64,000 nucleotides of DNA, taken from assembly GCA_937989585.1 (NCBI GenBank), contig CALKRW010000063.1:62001-126000 (forward strand), read 5' to 3'. This stretch comes from an uncultured Porphyromonadaceae bacterium. Its GTDB lineage: Bacteria > Bacteroidota > Bacteroidia > Bacteroidales > Muribaculaceae. The position numbers and the translations under genes were made by a program. Below, piece by piece: positions 43,596 through 52,772 of the stretch. The notes beneath the pieces are model-generated. The model was not told the DNA's origin, searched no databases, and saw only the letters and a list, made by a program, of their open reading frames with translations. Positions within the stretch are counted from its first letter, which is position 1. Every line of letters starts with the position of its first letter.

Positions 43596-44984
43596 ATGGA
43601 AAGAGATTATACTCAATCCAGGACCAATCCATTCCCCGTGCATGTATTTCCTGTCAGATTACAGCGCATTATCCGGGAGCTGCATGACAGCAACGGTTTT
43701 CCTGTCGATTACACTGCGGCGTCGATGATGGCTGCAATATCCGTAGCAATCGGCAACTCACACCGCGTGGAAGTGAAACGCAACTGGCATGAATCGGCAA
43801 TACTATATATTGCGATTGTCGGTCGCCCAGGAGCCTGCAAGTCACACCCGTTGGCATTCGCCATGCAACCACTTGTCAACGCCGATTGGAAAAACAATCT
43901 GGACTACCAGAAAAAATATTGTGAGTACCAACAGGCGATAGCCATGAGCCGGAAAGAGCGTGTTCACGCCGGGTTCGAGCAATTCCCGAAAGAGCCGAAG
44001 CGTCTGCGCTACCTTGTGTCGGATGTTACGCAGGAGGGACTGAGCGCAATTCATTCCCACAATCCAAGAGGTCTAGGCTTATGGGTTGATGAACTGTCGG
44101 CATGGTTCAAGAACTTCACCCGCTATAACAATGGTTCTGAGGAACAATTCTGGCTTTCAGCTTTCAATGGAAGCACTACTATGTCCGACCGCAAGAACAC
44201 GCAGAACTCCATCTTTATCAAGCGTCCGTTCATCTCGGTTGTCGGGACTATTCAGAAACGTCTGCTAACTGAACTTGCCAATGGCGAGAGAACAGCCAAC
44301 GGTTTCATCGACCGCATCCTATTCGCCATGTCGGAATCATCCGGCAAACCCAAATGGCGGGAAGAAGAGGTAAGTGAAGATCTCGACAAGGCATGGGCAT
44401 CCATACTTGATGCCATTCTCTCAGTGGAGTGCCGACTCGATGATGACGGTGAGCCGATACCCTTAGTTGTGCGGTTCACTTCGACAGCGAAACTGTTGCT
44501 GTATGAATGGCAACACAGGAATGCCGAGATGTGCGACAACGAGATGAACGACACAGTGGTAAGTTTCTTCTGCAAACTTGAAATCTACGTCATCCGTTTC
44601 AGCCTGCTTCTGCGAATGACACGCTGGGCCTGCGAGGTCGGACAGTCTCCGCCTGAAGAAATCGGCGATGACGATGTGACCGGAGCAATCGAGCTGGCGG
44701 AGTATTTCCGAAGGAATGCACTCAGTGTTCTCACCTGCATCAGTGAGGAGAGACTTAACGAACTGCACCGCACGGTATATGACCATCTTGCCGAAGAGTT
44801 CTCAACCGCCGACGGCATCCGTGTGGCCGCACGATTCGGGATGAAGGATCATACATTCAAGATGTTTCTCACCCGCAATCTCAACACTCTCTTTCGCCGG
44901 GTCCGCCAAGGTCTCTATCGTAAGCAGTCATGTTACTCCGCTAACAATGTTACTCCGCACGAAAATGAAATCGAATCAGAGTAA
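43596..44984 (+). CDS. DUF3987 ATPase/primase-like protein
   Basis: 462 aa. A P-loop-like GRPGACKSHPLA (about residue 75) and a Walker B-like GLWVDELSAW (near 160) indicate a RecA/helicase-type core, as in the DUF3987 family found in mobilizable elements. C-terminal helices end with VRQGLYRKQSCYS and a polar tail. Family members sit with mob genes and are thought to help replication or processing of the transferred strand; that is inference. It ends 178 bp before the DUF3408 gene. Confidence 0.82.
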   Translation: MERDYTQSRTNPFPVHVFPVRLQRIIRELHDSNGFPVDYTAASMMAAISVAIGNSHRVEVKRNWHESAILYIAIVGRPGACKSHPLAFAMQPLVNADWKNNLDYQKKYCEYQQAIAMSRKERVHAGFEQFPKEPKRLRYLVSDVTQEGLSAIHSHNPRGLGLWVDELSAWFKNFTRYNNGSEEQFWLSAFNGSTTMSDRKNTQNSIFIKRPFISVVGTIQKRLLTELANGERTANGFIDRILFAMSESSGKPKWREEEVSEDLDKAWASILDAILSVECRLDDDGEPIPLVVRFTSTAKLLLYEWQHRNAEMCDNEMNDTVVSFFCKLEIYVIRFSLLLRMTRWACEVGQSPPEEIGDDDVTGAIELAEYFRRNALSVLTCISEERLNELHRTVYDHLAEEFSTADGIRVAARFGMKDHTFKMFLTRNLNTLFRRVRQGLYRKQSCYSANNVTPHENEIESE

Positions 44985-45161
44985 CAAAACGGTGGCCGGC
45001 ACCGGCGCATTCGGCAAACGTATGTGGCCACGCATCCGAGATATGCCAACACCACGGTCCTCCGTGCAATCCAAGCAACACCAAAGTCAAACCGAGCGCA
45101 AGCTTATAAAAAACTCAAAAAAGTGAAAACAGAAGAATATAAAAATCCTCAGTCATCCGAA

Positions 45162-45542
45162 ATGACTGGTATGACTGATATGTCTAACAATTCAATTTTC
45201 TCTGAATCTATGGAAAATCCTACCACTCCCGATGTCCAGCCAATCGCAGGACAGAGCGAAACCGCTCAACCCAAATCCAACCGCCCCACCGCCAAGCAGC
45301 GCAAGAGCGACCTCGAAGATTACCGCAAGGCATACTTCGGTCTGATTAAGCTTGGCAAGGACAACAAGCATCAGGTGGCAATCAGCAACGACACGTTTGA
45401 CCGTGTCGAGCGTATCGCCCGATTCTTCGGTGGCCCCGGTTACAGCGTGGGCAACTTTGTCGAGCATATCATCAACGAGCATCTCGACAGCAACTCCGCC
45501 AACTATGAGAGTTGGTTCACAGTAATCAGTAAATCGTTCTGA
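45162..45542 (+). CDS. DUF3408 protein of the mobilization module
   Basis: About 126 aa from ATG 45162, with further in-frame ATGs at 45171 and 45180; a longer GTG frame (45024) reaches further upstream and is less likely. The N-terminus is low complexity. The C-terminal part (KSDLEDYRKAYFGLIKLG, ISNDTFDRVERIARFFGGPGYSVGNFVEHIINEHL) matches DUF3408/MobB-type ribbon-helix-helix proteins of Bacteroidetes elements. Probably a DNA-binding relaxosome partner. The true start is uncertain. Confidence 0.72.
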   Translation: MTGMTDMSNNSIFSESMENPTTPDVQPIAGQSETAQPKSNRPTAKQRKSDLEDYRKAYFGLIKLGKDNKHQVAISNDTFDRVERIARFFGGPGYSVGNFVEHIINEHLDSNSANYESWFTVISKSF

Positions 45543-45726
45543 CCACTGTCCCTAGGCAGTGAAATGGCGAAGACATCGGCAACGCCGGTATCCGGAAAAA
45601 CCTGATAAGGTTTGGAGGATAGCAAGGTAGTGGCAATGTAAACATTCCCGACCTTGCATCCTCCGTTACCGGGCGGCTGGAGTCCGTTCCCGATGGTCAC
45701 AATGTCAAATCTCAAAATTCCGAAAA
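45543..45726. other. Candidate origin of transfer (oriT)
   Basis: A 184-bp gap before mobC dense with inverted repeats. CACTG/CAGTG at 45544-45561. A long imperfect repeat has GGAGGATAGCAAGGT (45614-45628) facing ACCTTGCATCCTCC (45651-45664), 14 bp with one bulge. In the loop AATGTAAACATT (5-bp arms, near 45635-45646) forms a smaller hairpin. Position next to MobC and relaxase and nested symmetry are the usual features of oriT. No nic consensus was recognised. Confidence 0.55.
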
Positions 45727-46092
45727 ATGACTTTTGCAAAAAGAAAGAAGGCTCCTCCGGGAGCAGTAAAGGAGTCAGACAAGACAGTCGTTGTCAGCGT
45801 CAGACTCAAGAATGAACAGTATCAGATCGCGCTTGAAAAATGCCGCAAATCCGGCAGAAAACTGTCCGACTATTGGCGATGCGCCCTGACAAAATCAGAG
45901 GTAATACAGGTTGCCCAGCCCGAAGACATGGCACTCTTACGCCAGATCGGAAGCATGGCGAACAATCTCAATCAGCTTGCGAAGAAAGCCAACGAAGGCG
46001 GTTTCAAGCTCGTGCAATGGTCGCTCGACAAGCTGAGCAAAGAGATAAAATCACTTTATACCAAGCTATCGCATGATTGGAGGCATCACTAA
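45727..46092 (+). CDS. mobC: MobC-type relaxosome protein
   Basis: 121 aa. A ribbon-helix-helix-like N-terminus (DKTVVVSVRLKNEQYQIALEKC, then GRKLSDYWRCAL) and a C-terminal helix-rich part (LLRQIGSMANNLNQLAKKAN) that matches the MobC family. It binds oriT and helps the relaxase nick. It overlaps the relaxase by 20 bp in another frame, so the two are coupled. Confidence 0.85.
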   Translation: MTFAKRKKAPPGAVKESDKTVVVSVRLKNEQYQIALEKCRKSGRKLSDYWRCALTKSEVIQVAQPEDMALLRQIGSMANNLNQLAKKANEGGFKLVQWSLDKLSKEIKSLYTKLSHDWRHH

Positions 46093-47047
46093 AGGGAGTT
46101 GTTTCTCCGGCTGCGTGGAGTATGTTCTCGCGCTGAAAGAGGAAAATAAAGAGGCCCGCTTGCTCTATTCCGAGGGTCTCTTGGCCGACACTCCGAAAGA
46201 TATTGTCGACGGTTTCGAGTGCCAGCGGCATCTAAACAGCCGCGTTCAGCATTGGTGCGGACACATTTCTCTATCCTATTCGCCGGAGGATTCGGCACGG
46301 CTTTCAGATGAAGCCATGGTGAAACTCGCGCTGGAATATATGGAGAAAATGGGTATCAAGAACACCCAGTTTATCATAGCGCGCCATCTGGACAAGGAAC
46401 ATCCGCACTGTCACATCGTCTATAATCGAATAGATAATGACGGCCGATGTGTGAGCGACAGTTACGAATATTACCGTAGCAATGCCATTTGCAAGGAGCT
46501 TAAAAAGAAGTATGGTTTGACCTTCGGCGAGAACAAAGACAAGGTGAGAGTCGACCGATTGAAAGGTCGCTCAAAGACCCGTCAGGAGATCTATCTCGCA
46601 GTTCAGACAGCCAAACGGACTGCAAAAGACTGGATCTCCTTTCAGCGAGAACTGGCTCAGAAAGGTATCTCCGTCAGGAAGAAATTCCGACGAGGTACGA
46701 CCGATGTCGAAGGTCTTTCTTACATCAAGGACGGTCAGAAGTTCAAGGCCTCACAGGTTGACCGTGACGGCAAATGCTCATACAAGACCATCTGCAACGC
46801 TCTCGACCAGAACAAAAACCGTCAGGCTCAACCCTCGGCATCAGCTCCAAGACCGATGCAACAGCAGCCGAAACAGGCACCGAGCGCCGCAGCAAAAATC
46901 ATTGAAGCCGGAGCCGATATTGCCGAAAGTCTCGGTAATGCCGTCGGCGGACTCTTCCAAGTCGGACCTGCCTACGACCAGGATGAGGAAGCGTTCATCC
47001 GTGAGATGAATCGCCGTAAAAAGAGAAAAAGAGGCAGAAGTTTGTAA
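46073..47047 (+). CDS. mobB: MobB-type relaxase (mobilization nuclease)
   Basis: 324 aa. Begins MIGGITKGSCFSGCVEYVL. Metal-binding motif RHLDKEHPHCHIVYNRID (about residues 104-121) carries the H-x-D-x4-H-x-H histidine set of MOBP/Bacteroides relaxases; the catalytic Tyr is probably one of those in the N-terminal 80 residues. The basic, Gln/Pro-rich C-terminus (KKRKRGRSL end) may bind DNA or the coupling protein. Cleaves oriT and leads the strand in transfer. Confidence 0.88.
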   Translation: MIGGITKGSCFSGCVEYVLALKEENKEARLLYSEGLLADTPKDIVDGFECQRHLNSRVQHWCGHISLSYSPEDSARLSDEAMVKLALEYMEKMGIKNTQFIIARHLDKEHPHCHIVYNRIDNDGRCVSDSYEYYRSNAICKELKKKYGLTFGENKDKVRVDRLKGRSKTRQEIYLAVQTAKRTAKDWISFQRELAQKGISVRKKFRRGTTDVEGLSYIKDGQKFKASQVDRDGKCSYKTICNALDQNKNRQAQPSASAPRPMQQQPKQAPSAAAKIIEAGADIAESLGNAVGGLFQVGPAYDQDEEAFIREMNRRKKRKRGRSL

Positions 47048-47063
47048 TTTTCAACACAGAAAA

Positions 47064-47744
47064 ATGAAGCAAAATTTTGACAATTCTCCGGAGAATTTTC
47101 TCCAAAACATCGCTGACGACCTCAGCACTATCAGCGGCACGTGTGCCGAAATCAAGGAGACGCAGCTCAACTGCGCTACCACCGATGACCTGAGCAACAT
47201 GGGAACATCCATCACTTCTGCCGTCATCGAGAAGGTAGACACGATGCAATCGTCTATCGAGGCTCAGACAACATCCGTGAAAGAAATCGGAGAAAACCTG
47301 ACCACTTCGGTTGATAATCTCAAGTCCGAAATCGCAGAAAAGATTGACAACTTCACTGCCAATCCTCCGGTGCAGAAGATTGAAAAGACCATCCGTATCG
47401 CCAAAGAATCGTGGCAGGTATATCTCGCCATGTTCATCTCGGTGTTCACCCTACTTTTCTTCGGCGCCACTTTCATCTGGCAGGAAGCCCGAATCGAACA
47501 GGCCCGCATCTCCGACATCAAGTATCACTACATACTGATGCACGACGGTGTAAACTCCGAAGGATTGGACAGCATCCAAAGCTGGTTCCGCGACCCGGAA
47601 CGCGTCAAGCAGATCGAACAGGAGGTGAAAGCCTACGAAAACCGTGTGCAGGAAACCGCCCGCGCCCTCGACCAGAAACAACGCCTCGAAGAGAAAATCA
47701 ACGAACTCAATTCCCAAACCACCAACAAAAATTCCAGAAAATGA
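47064..47744 (+). CDS. Mobilization-associated coiled-coil membrane protein
   Basis: 226 aa. Coiled-coil-rich N-terminus (repeats of Thr/Ser/Asp, e.g. DDLSTISGTCAEIKETQL), one hydrophobic helix near 123-141 (YLAMFISVFTLLFFGATF), then a charged coiled coil (QEVKAYENRVQETARALDQKQ). Similar proteins follow the relaxase in Bacteroidetes mob modules. The role is not known. It overlaps the next gene by ATGA. Confidence 0.65.
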   Translation: MKQNFDNSPENFLQNIADDLSTISGTCAEIKETQLNCATTDDLSNMGTSITSAVIEKVDTMQSSIEAQTTSVKEIGENLTTSVDNLKSEIAEKIDNFTANPPVQKIEKTIRIAKESWQVYLAMFISVFTLLFFGATFIWQEARIEQARISDIKYHYILMHDGVNSEGLDSIQSWFRDPERVKQIEQEVKAYENRVQETARALDQKQRLEEKINELNSQTTNKNSRK

Positions 47745-48253
47745 GAACAGCCAACAACCTCAACCAACTCCTCTCCCGTGTGAAATCCATCTTCGGTAGC
47801 AAGACCGCGCCGAAGGCATCTCCCAACCCTAACGCGGAGCCGCCAACCGACCTTTCGGTCGTAAGCGACCCACGCCTCAGCGCGGCCTTCGCCGACATCG
47901 AGAAATATCTCGCCGAAAACTACTGCACCACGACAAACAAACTCTGCTATCAGGATTACGCCAACGGCGCAAGTTTCTTCTCGAAAGACGCTGCATTCGC
48001 ACTGTCGCTCGTCATCCTCACGGACTCTGACGGTCTCTACAACCTCCCCGACAACGTGATGATGCTCCTCACCATCACCTCAGCCAAAGATGAGGAGTGG
48101 CTCATTGAAGAACTGGGTAAGTTCATTCTGTTTCTTAAAGAACTCGACATAACACACCGCATCCAGCACTTCGCCATCGGCTTCTCCACCGACAAACTCG
48201 ACCATCCCGCGACCGTCCAGACCGCCGATGTAACCTGCATCCGCCTCTACTGA
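47741..48253 (+). CDS. Hypothetical protein closing the mobilization operon
   Basis: 170 aa from the ATG at 47741, overlapping the previous stop (ATGA). A basic, Pro-rich N-terminal 40 residues (KSIFGSKTAPKASPNP) precede a small globular region with a SAAFADIEKYLAENY helix, YANGASFFSKDAAFALSLVI and a beta-rich end (HFAIGFSTDKLDHP...CIRLY). No family recognised. Presumed part of the module. Confidence 0.6.
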   Translation: MRTANNLNQLLSRVKSIFGSKTAPKASPNPNAEPPTDLSVVSDPRLSAAFADIEKYLAENYCTTTNKLCYQDYANGASFFSKDAAFALSLVILTDSDGLYNLPDNVMMLLTITSAKDEEWLIEELGKFILFLKELDITHRIQHFAIGFSTDKLDHPATVQTADVTCIRLY

Positions 48254-48265
48254 TCCTTAACCATC

Positions 48266-48308
48266 ATTTTCGTCGGCAATGGCACCATTGTCGACGAAAA
48301 TTTCTTGT
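48266..48308 (+). terminator. Very strong terminator of the mobilization operon
   Basis: A 36-nt near-perfect palindrome: ATTTTCGTCGGCAATGG (48266-48282) against CCATTGTCGACGAAAAT (48285-48301), 16 pairs plus one G-T wobble, loop CA, then TTCTTGTTT. Confidence 0.85.
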
Positions 48309-48391
48309 TTAGAATCAAGTTTTTATGTCTAACAAATTAATTCCGAACTTATTCCCATTTTGTTATGAATGAATATTATAAATCTCATTAA

Positions 48392-51300
48392 TTATCTTTC
48401 TCTAAACCATTTAAGGGCATCCAATATAGGTGCGTCCTGCTCATGATCAACTGGAATTATAGGATTGTCTCCAGGACGAAGGCCCACTAATGCCTGTTCA
48501 TTCATCCCGATTGTCCATGCCTCTCGAAATTCTATATTAAAAAAGGGAACCGCAAGATGTTTATACTCTAACTTGGACGAAATGACTTTTGCTGATGGCA
48601 TTAACCAACATCCTTGATACTTTATAAACTCAAATCGAAATCTGTACAAATTATCTAACGAAAATGCATTCATCGTACTTGATCGACTAAAAGAATAAGC
48701 TATCTCTTGAGAATTTTCACTTTTTTCTGATAAACATATATCGGGCACAATAGCAACCCTATACCACGCGGGATTAAATCTATCAAAACCAGTAATGAAA
48801 TATATTTTAATCTTCAAAGACTTATTCTCATATAACTGCTTCCACTCACCAAAAATCTTTTCCCCATAAGCAAGATTTTCAAAAGCTAATGTTAGAATTG
48901 GAGGTTGAGTTTCAGAACTAATGAAACCCACTCCACCCCATACCGCTTTTTCCCACCATTCGTTACTTGATGATACATGAAGTCTTTGAGGGTTAGTCTT
49001 AATTCTTTTATGGCTTGCAGCGTCATGATTTGTTACAGGAGAAGAATCTTGATTCTTGGATTTATACAATTTATCATCAATCTTCTGCCAGTGATCAATG
49101 ATATATTTAAAATCCACGCCTAAGATCTCATAGATATTAGGCTGTTCAAGCAATAGCGAAGAAAGACGATCCATAAGATTTTCCTTAGCCTGCTTCTCCG
49201 AAATGATTTCGCGAGTATCTCGTCTCCACAATGAACTTTTAGCCATGAATATTCCTATGACTTCAGCCATACATTTCCATGCTATGTCAGCGGAATATTG
49301 TTCGGGATTAACTTCAATAATAATTAAACTATTGGAGTCTTCAGATGCCCGAACTTTAGTCGCACTATTTTCAATATTTCTGATTTCTATAAGGATGCCT
49401 CCATCTAAAGTTATAAAGACATCATCATCCATTGTTGCGATTATCAGTTCAATTGTTGCAATCATTTGTTGCGCCAACATTTGATTGAAAATAGAATTAG
49501 GATATACCGCAGAAATATTGCAAGATGCCAATTTTAGATTAATTGAGGTCAACCCGCCCTTTGAAATTATTAAATCTGAATAGAATTGATCATTAATAGG
49601 AAAGGCTTTTAACTTTTCTTTCCAATCAATATGACTGAAAATACCTTCTAAAAGTTTAGGACTGATTTCTTCTTTATAACCTAATAAGTATTTTAATATT
49701 TCGGCAGAGGTATAAAGATTATTTCGATTGAGAATATCAGGTAATATCTCTAAATCATCGTTGTTTTCGAATGCATTTAATAAGAGACAACACCACCCTA
49801 TATCTATAATATTATTACGTTCCTGAAACTTTTCACTAGTTTCATGAGCGGATGTCCCAATTATCGTATTTAGAAGTTCATACCAATTAAGGAACATAAC
49901 TAAACGCCCCAGCCTCAATTCTATCTCACATAATCTCAACAAATTGAGCAATAAGCCATCCTTAATTTGACCAGTCTTAAAGAAGTCCTTAATTTGCATA
50001 CCCACCGCTTTTATCAGAAATGATTCCGCACTTATAGGGAATCCACAATCATTAAGGGCATATCCCATCATTGTATTGCTAAGGATGAATTCTCTAGTAT
50101 AATTCTCTTTAGCATATTTTAAAATACAAAATCCCAAATGCTTAATTGCATCTTTTGGTTTTCCTAATTTGAATAATTTTTCAGCCCTTTCAAAATGAAT
50201 TTCCGCTGCAACGGTATCTCGATTTCGCTCCTCTAACAATACAGATAACTCATCCAACAAAGTTTCAAATGGCTCACTATATCCAATATGTTTGCACACA
50301 ACTTTTATCATATCAATTTGCTGTTCAAACGACAAATCAATATGATTACGACATTCTTTAATCATATTTCCCAATTCAAACAACGGCTCTTTCACAAGGT
50401 TATCTGGAATATCCTCTTCTGAGAGGGAGTAATGCGCTAACAGAATGTTTAGTATTTCTCTGTGTTTCTGATACATATCAAGAAACAAAGCACAAGATTT
50501 TAAATTGAGATCTTCTACCTTATTTCTCAGAGCATCAAAATACTTCTGAGATTCGATAACATAAGAATCAGGTACAAGTCCCGCTAAATTTGCATTGTTG
50601 ATGAGTGTGTTAATATTGCATAACAACTCTACCCTATGTGGGTTGACATATTTATCAACCAGCTCTTTCAATTCTTGAAACAATTCAAGAGTTAAATCAG
50701 TATCATTTAGCCAAAAGAAGGCAGTCCATGCGAAATCATATGTAAGTTGGTAGAGCTGAGGATTAGTGCCATATTTTTTACATTCACTAATAGCCCTTCT
50801 ATATCGTCCTTTTGTTTCTTCGTAGGGTCGTTCGAGCTCTCTGGATAAGCGAGCTGCTTCTCGCAGAAGTTCTACGTATTCGCAATCAGTACCTTCTATA
50901 TGTCCATATGTTAGAATGTCATTTTCTATTTCGTTTAACTGCTCACTCCTTTCAAGGTCTTTAGGCCCTTGCCGTAGTATCTTTTTCTTGTATTGTTCTG
51001 AGAAATTTAGTTCATCAACTGCAATATCGATGTTATCATTATCAAAGACTGATTGCCTTAACCAAGACGCATCGAAAATTTTAACATCTATTCCAAACTC
51101 ATTTCGTAGTGCAACTTCACAATCAAATCTTTGTTTTGAGGGTACAGACTGATTAGTAAAGAATTTTACATGCGTATATCCACGATTAGTTTCTATTATC
51201 TTTTTAACATCACTCCTAACTTTCCCTTTCCAATCATTTTTACAACTTATTGCTATTGCCCACAGTTCACCTGGCTTGTTACCGGAAGAAACGAACCATT

Positions 51301-51595
51301 TTGAACTTGTATCCTCAGAGACCTCATAGGTCTCTGAATCAACTTTCCCATCCCCACCTCCGGTTGGCCCAGTTTGAGGCCTAAGATTAGGTGTCAGTAA
51401 CTTTATGATAAGACTACGACAGAAATTCTCGAATAAATCCTGTTTCTGATCTGTCGATAGTCGAGATATTTGGAAATCGAATAATTCTGGTGTCAATTCA
51501 ACTTCATATTGACATATCGAATCTGAGAATTGCTCGGGATGCAAATCTCGATAATAAGCAAAGGCTCTATTTATATCAGCCTTTTGATTATCCAA
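48392..51595 (-). CDS. PD-(D/E)XK-like nuclease with long helical repeat region
   Basis: 1067 aa. Residues 77-86 read GPTGGGDGKVD and 113-121 read AIAISCKND; the Asp82/Asp86 ... Lys119 order fits a PD-(D/E)XK fold of the Mrr type, with Ser instead of Gln/Glu before the Lys pair. Residues 220-700 are helix-rich, with TPR-like pattern. A C-terminal beta-rich domain (about 880-1060) follows. Start TTG at 51595; no ATG is near. Strikingly AT-rich compared with flanking genes. No known named family was recognised. It stands divergently beside BREX, so a defence role is likely but inferred. Confidence 0.55.
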   Translation of the reverse strand: MDNQKADINRAFAYYRDLHPEQFSDSICQYEVELTPELFDFQISRLSTDQKQDLFENFCRSLIIKLLTPNLRPQTGPTGGGDGKVDSETYEVSEDTSSKWFVSSGNKPGELWAIAISCKNDWKGKVRSDVKKIIETNRGYTHVKFFTNQSVPSKQRFDCEVALRNEFGIDVKIFDASWLRQSVFDNDNIDIAVDELNFSEQYKKKILRQGPKDLERSEQLNEIENDILTYGHIEGTDCEYVELLREAARLSRELERPYEETKGRYRRAISECKKYGTNPQLYQLTYDFAWTAFFWLNDTDLTLELFQELKELVDKYVNPHRVELLCNINTLINNANLAGLVPDSYVIESQKYFDALRNKVEDLNLKSCALFLDMYQKHREILNILLAHYSLSEEDIPDNLVKEPLFELGNMIKECRNHIDLSFEQQIDMIKVVCKHIGYSEPFETLLDELSVLLEERNRDTVAAEIHFERAEKLFKLGKPKDAIKHLGFCILKYAKENYTREFILSNTMMGYALNDCGFPISAESFLIKAVGMQIKDFFKTGQIKDGLLLNLLRLCEIELRLGRLVMFLNWYELLNTIIGTSAHETSEKFQERNNIIDIGWCCLLLNAFENNDDLEILPDILNRNNLYTSAEILKYLLGYKEEISPKLLEGIFSHIDWKEKLKAFPINDQFYSDLIISKGGLTSINLKLASCNISAVYPNSIFNQMLAQQMIATIELIIATMDDDVFITLDGGILIEIRNIENSATKVRASEDSNSLIIIEVNPEQYSADIAWKCMAEVIGIFMAKSSLWRRDTREIISEKQAKENLMDRLSSLLLEQPNIYEILGVDFKYIIDHWQKIDDKLYKSKNQDSSPVTNHDAASHKRIKTNPQRLHVSSSNEWWEKAVWGGVGFISSETQPPILTLAFENLAYGEKIFGEWKQLYENKSLKIKIYFITGFDRFNPAWYRVAIVPDICLSEKSENSQEIAYSFSRSSTMNAFSLDNLYRFRFEFIKYQGCWLMPSAKVISSKLEYKHLAVPFFNIEFREAWTIGMNEQALVGLRPGDNPIIPVDHEQDAPILDALKWFRER

Positions 51596-51655
51596 TATGA
51601 TTGCTAATCCAGGGTTGCTCTGGCTACCACATGGAGTCGGAGGGAGGATTCATTC

Positions 51656-51664
51656 GCAAAGATA
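51656..51664 (-). promoter_or_regulatory. -7 box of the nuclease gene
   Basis: TATCTTTGC on the minus strand. Its start would lie about 55 bp upstream of the TTG start. Confidence 0.5.
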
Positions 51665-51708
51665 GTAATTATTTTCCAAATTAATTATGTCGTTTGCTAA
51701 ATAAGTAG

Positions 51709-51717
51709 TAAATTTGC
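51709..51717 (+). promoter_or_regulatory. -7 box of the BREX operon
   Basis: TAAATTTGC, 69 bp upstream of the XRE regulator start. Together with the minus-strand box it makes a divergent promoter region of about 190 bp between the nuclease and BREX. Confidence 0.5.
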
Positions 51718-51785
51718 GTCAGATTCAATTTTTAGCACCGACGAAGGATGCTATTGTATTTAAGTAATCGAAGGATTAAACCAAC

Positions 51786-52028
51786 ATGGGAAATGACTTG
51801 AATCGGCTAAAAGTTATACTCGCCGAAAAAAAGCGTACTAATAAGTGGCTCGCAGAACAATTGGGACGCGATCCGGCTACTGTGTCTAAATGGTGTACTA
51901 ATACAGCACAGCCCGGCTTAGAGACTCTGCGTGAGATAGCCAACCTCCTTGAGATAGATATACGCGATTTGATTAATCCGACTATGGTATCAGAGCCGGA
52001 AGTAATGTACGTCAAAATCAAGAAATAA
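51786..52028 (+). CDS. XRE-family regulator of the BREX locus
   Basis: 80 aa single helix-turn-helix protein: NRLKVILAEKKRTNKWLAEQLG...ATVSKWCTNTAQPGLETLREIANLLEIDIRDLI. It precedes brxA by 14 bp, so it is likely an autoregulator of the operon. Differs from WYL-type BrxR regulators of other BREX loci. Ends in a short acidic tail. Confidence 0.8.
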   Translation: MGNDLNRLKVILAEKKRTNKWLAEQLGRDPATVSKWCTNTAQPGLETLREIANLLEIDIRDLINPTMVSEPEVMYVKIKK

Positions 52029-52042
52029 ACATATTGATTGGA

Positions 52043-52771
52043 ATGGAACTCAAGGAACAGCAAGGAAAATACAACTCAACCGTAAATGTAATAGGAGGAG
52101 TACCGGATTATATGTCCATGATTGATTTTATCAATTGTGAATGCGGGTATACCTCTTCTGACGCATTTAGTTTCCGAACGGCTAAAGCGACTTCTCGTTT
52201 TAAGAAAGCTGTGGTTGATGCGTTCATTTCATTTGAGTCCTATAAACATAAAGATCTTTTTCTGAAAGCATTAAACTCGGATGAATTTTCAAATGAGGAA
52301 AAAATGATTATCATGTTTTGGCAATTTCTATTTTGCAATAGGCTCTTTGCTGAAATCACAGATAACGTTTTCCTCCGAGCGCTCTATTCCGGTAGGACTT
52401 CTATCTCGGCATCCGATGTAGAAGCCTTTATTAAGCACTTGAAAGTCCAATCATCAGACGATATCAATTGGAGCGATTCAACCATCAAGACCACCGCCTC
52501 GAAATATCTTACCGTGCTTAAGAAATTTGGTTTTGCCGATGGCAAGATTCAAAAAACCATCCGCGCTCCTCACGTATCTTCTTCTCTGTTCATCTATCTT
52601 GTCAAGTTTGCCCTTGCAGCATATCCCGAAAAGATGACTCTTGACAATCCGATGTTCCGTTTTGCTTTCCTCGATAAACAATCAGTCATCAATCGACTTA
52701 AGACTATCGAATACATACCCTTATGGGATATTGCTCAGATAGGCAATGAAATCACAATCACCTTGAAATAA
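52043..52771 (+). CDS. brxA: BREX protein BrxA (DUF1819)
   Basis: 242 aa, ATG at 52043 (a TTG at 52034 would add 3 residues). Helix-rich protein with FRTAKATSRFKKAVVDAFISF, NRLFAEITDNVFLRALYSGR, NWSDSTIKTTASKYLTVLKKFG and a C-terminal NPMFRFAFLDKQS, as DUF1819. It has no enzyme motif; family members are DNA-binding proteins needed for protection in BREX type 1. One base separates it from brxB. Confidence 0.85.
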   Translation: MELKEQQGKYNSTVNVIGGVPDYMSMIDFINCECGYTSSDAFSFRTAKATSRFKKAVVDAFISFESYKHKDLFLKALNSDEFSNEEKMIIMFWQFLFCNRLFAEITDNVFLRALYSGRTSISASDVEAFIKHLKVQSSDDINWSDSTIKTTASKYLTVLKKFGFADGKIQKTIRAPHVSSSLFIYLVKFALAAYPEKMTLDNPMFRFAFLDKQSVINRLKTIEYIPLWDIAQIGNEITITLK

Positions 52772-52772
52772 T

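Noticed and set aside
47411..47740. 5' extension of the 47741-48253 frame
   Set aside because: Overlaps the 47064-47744 gene in another frame; the ATGA start at 47741 explains the protein better.
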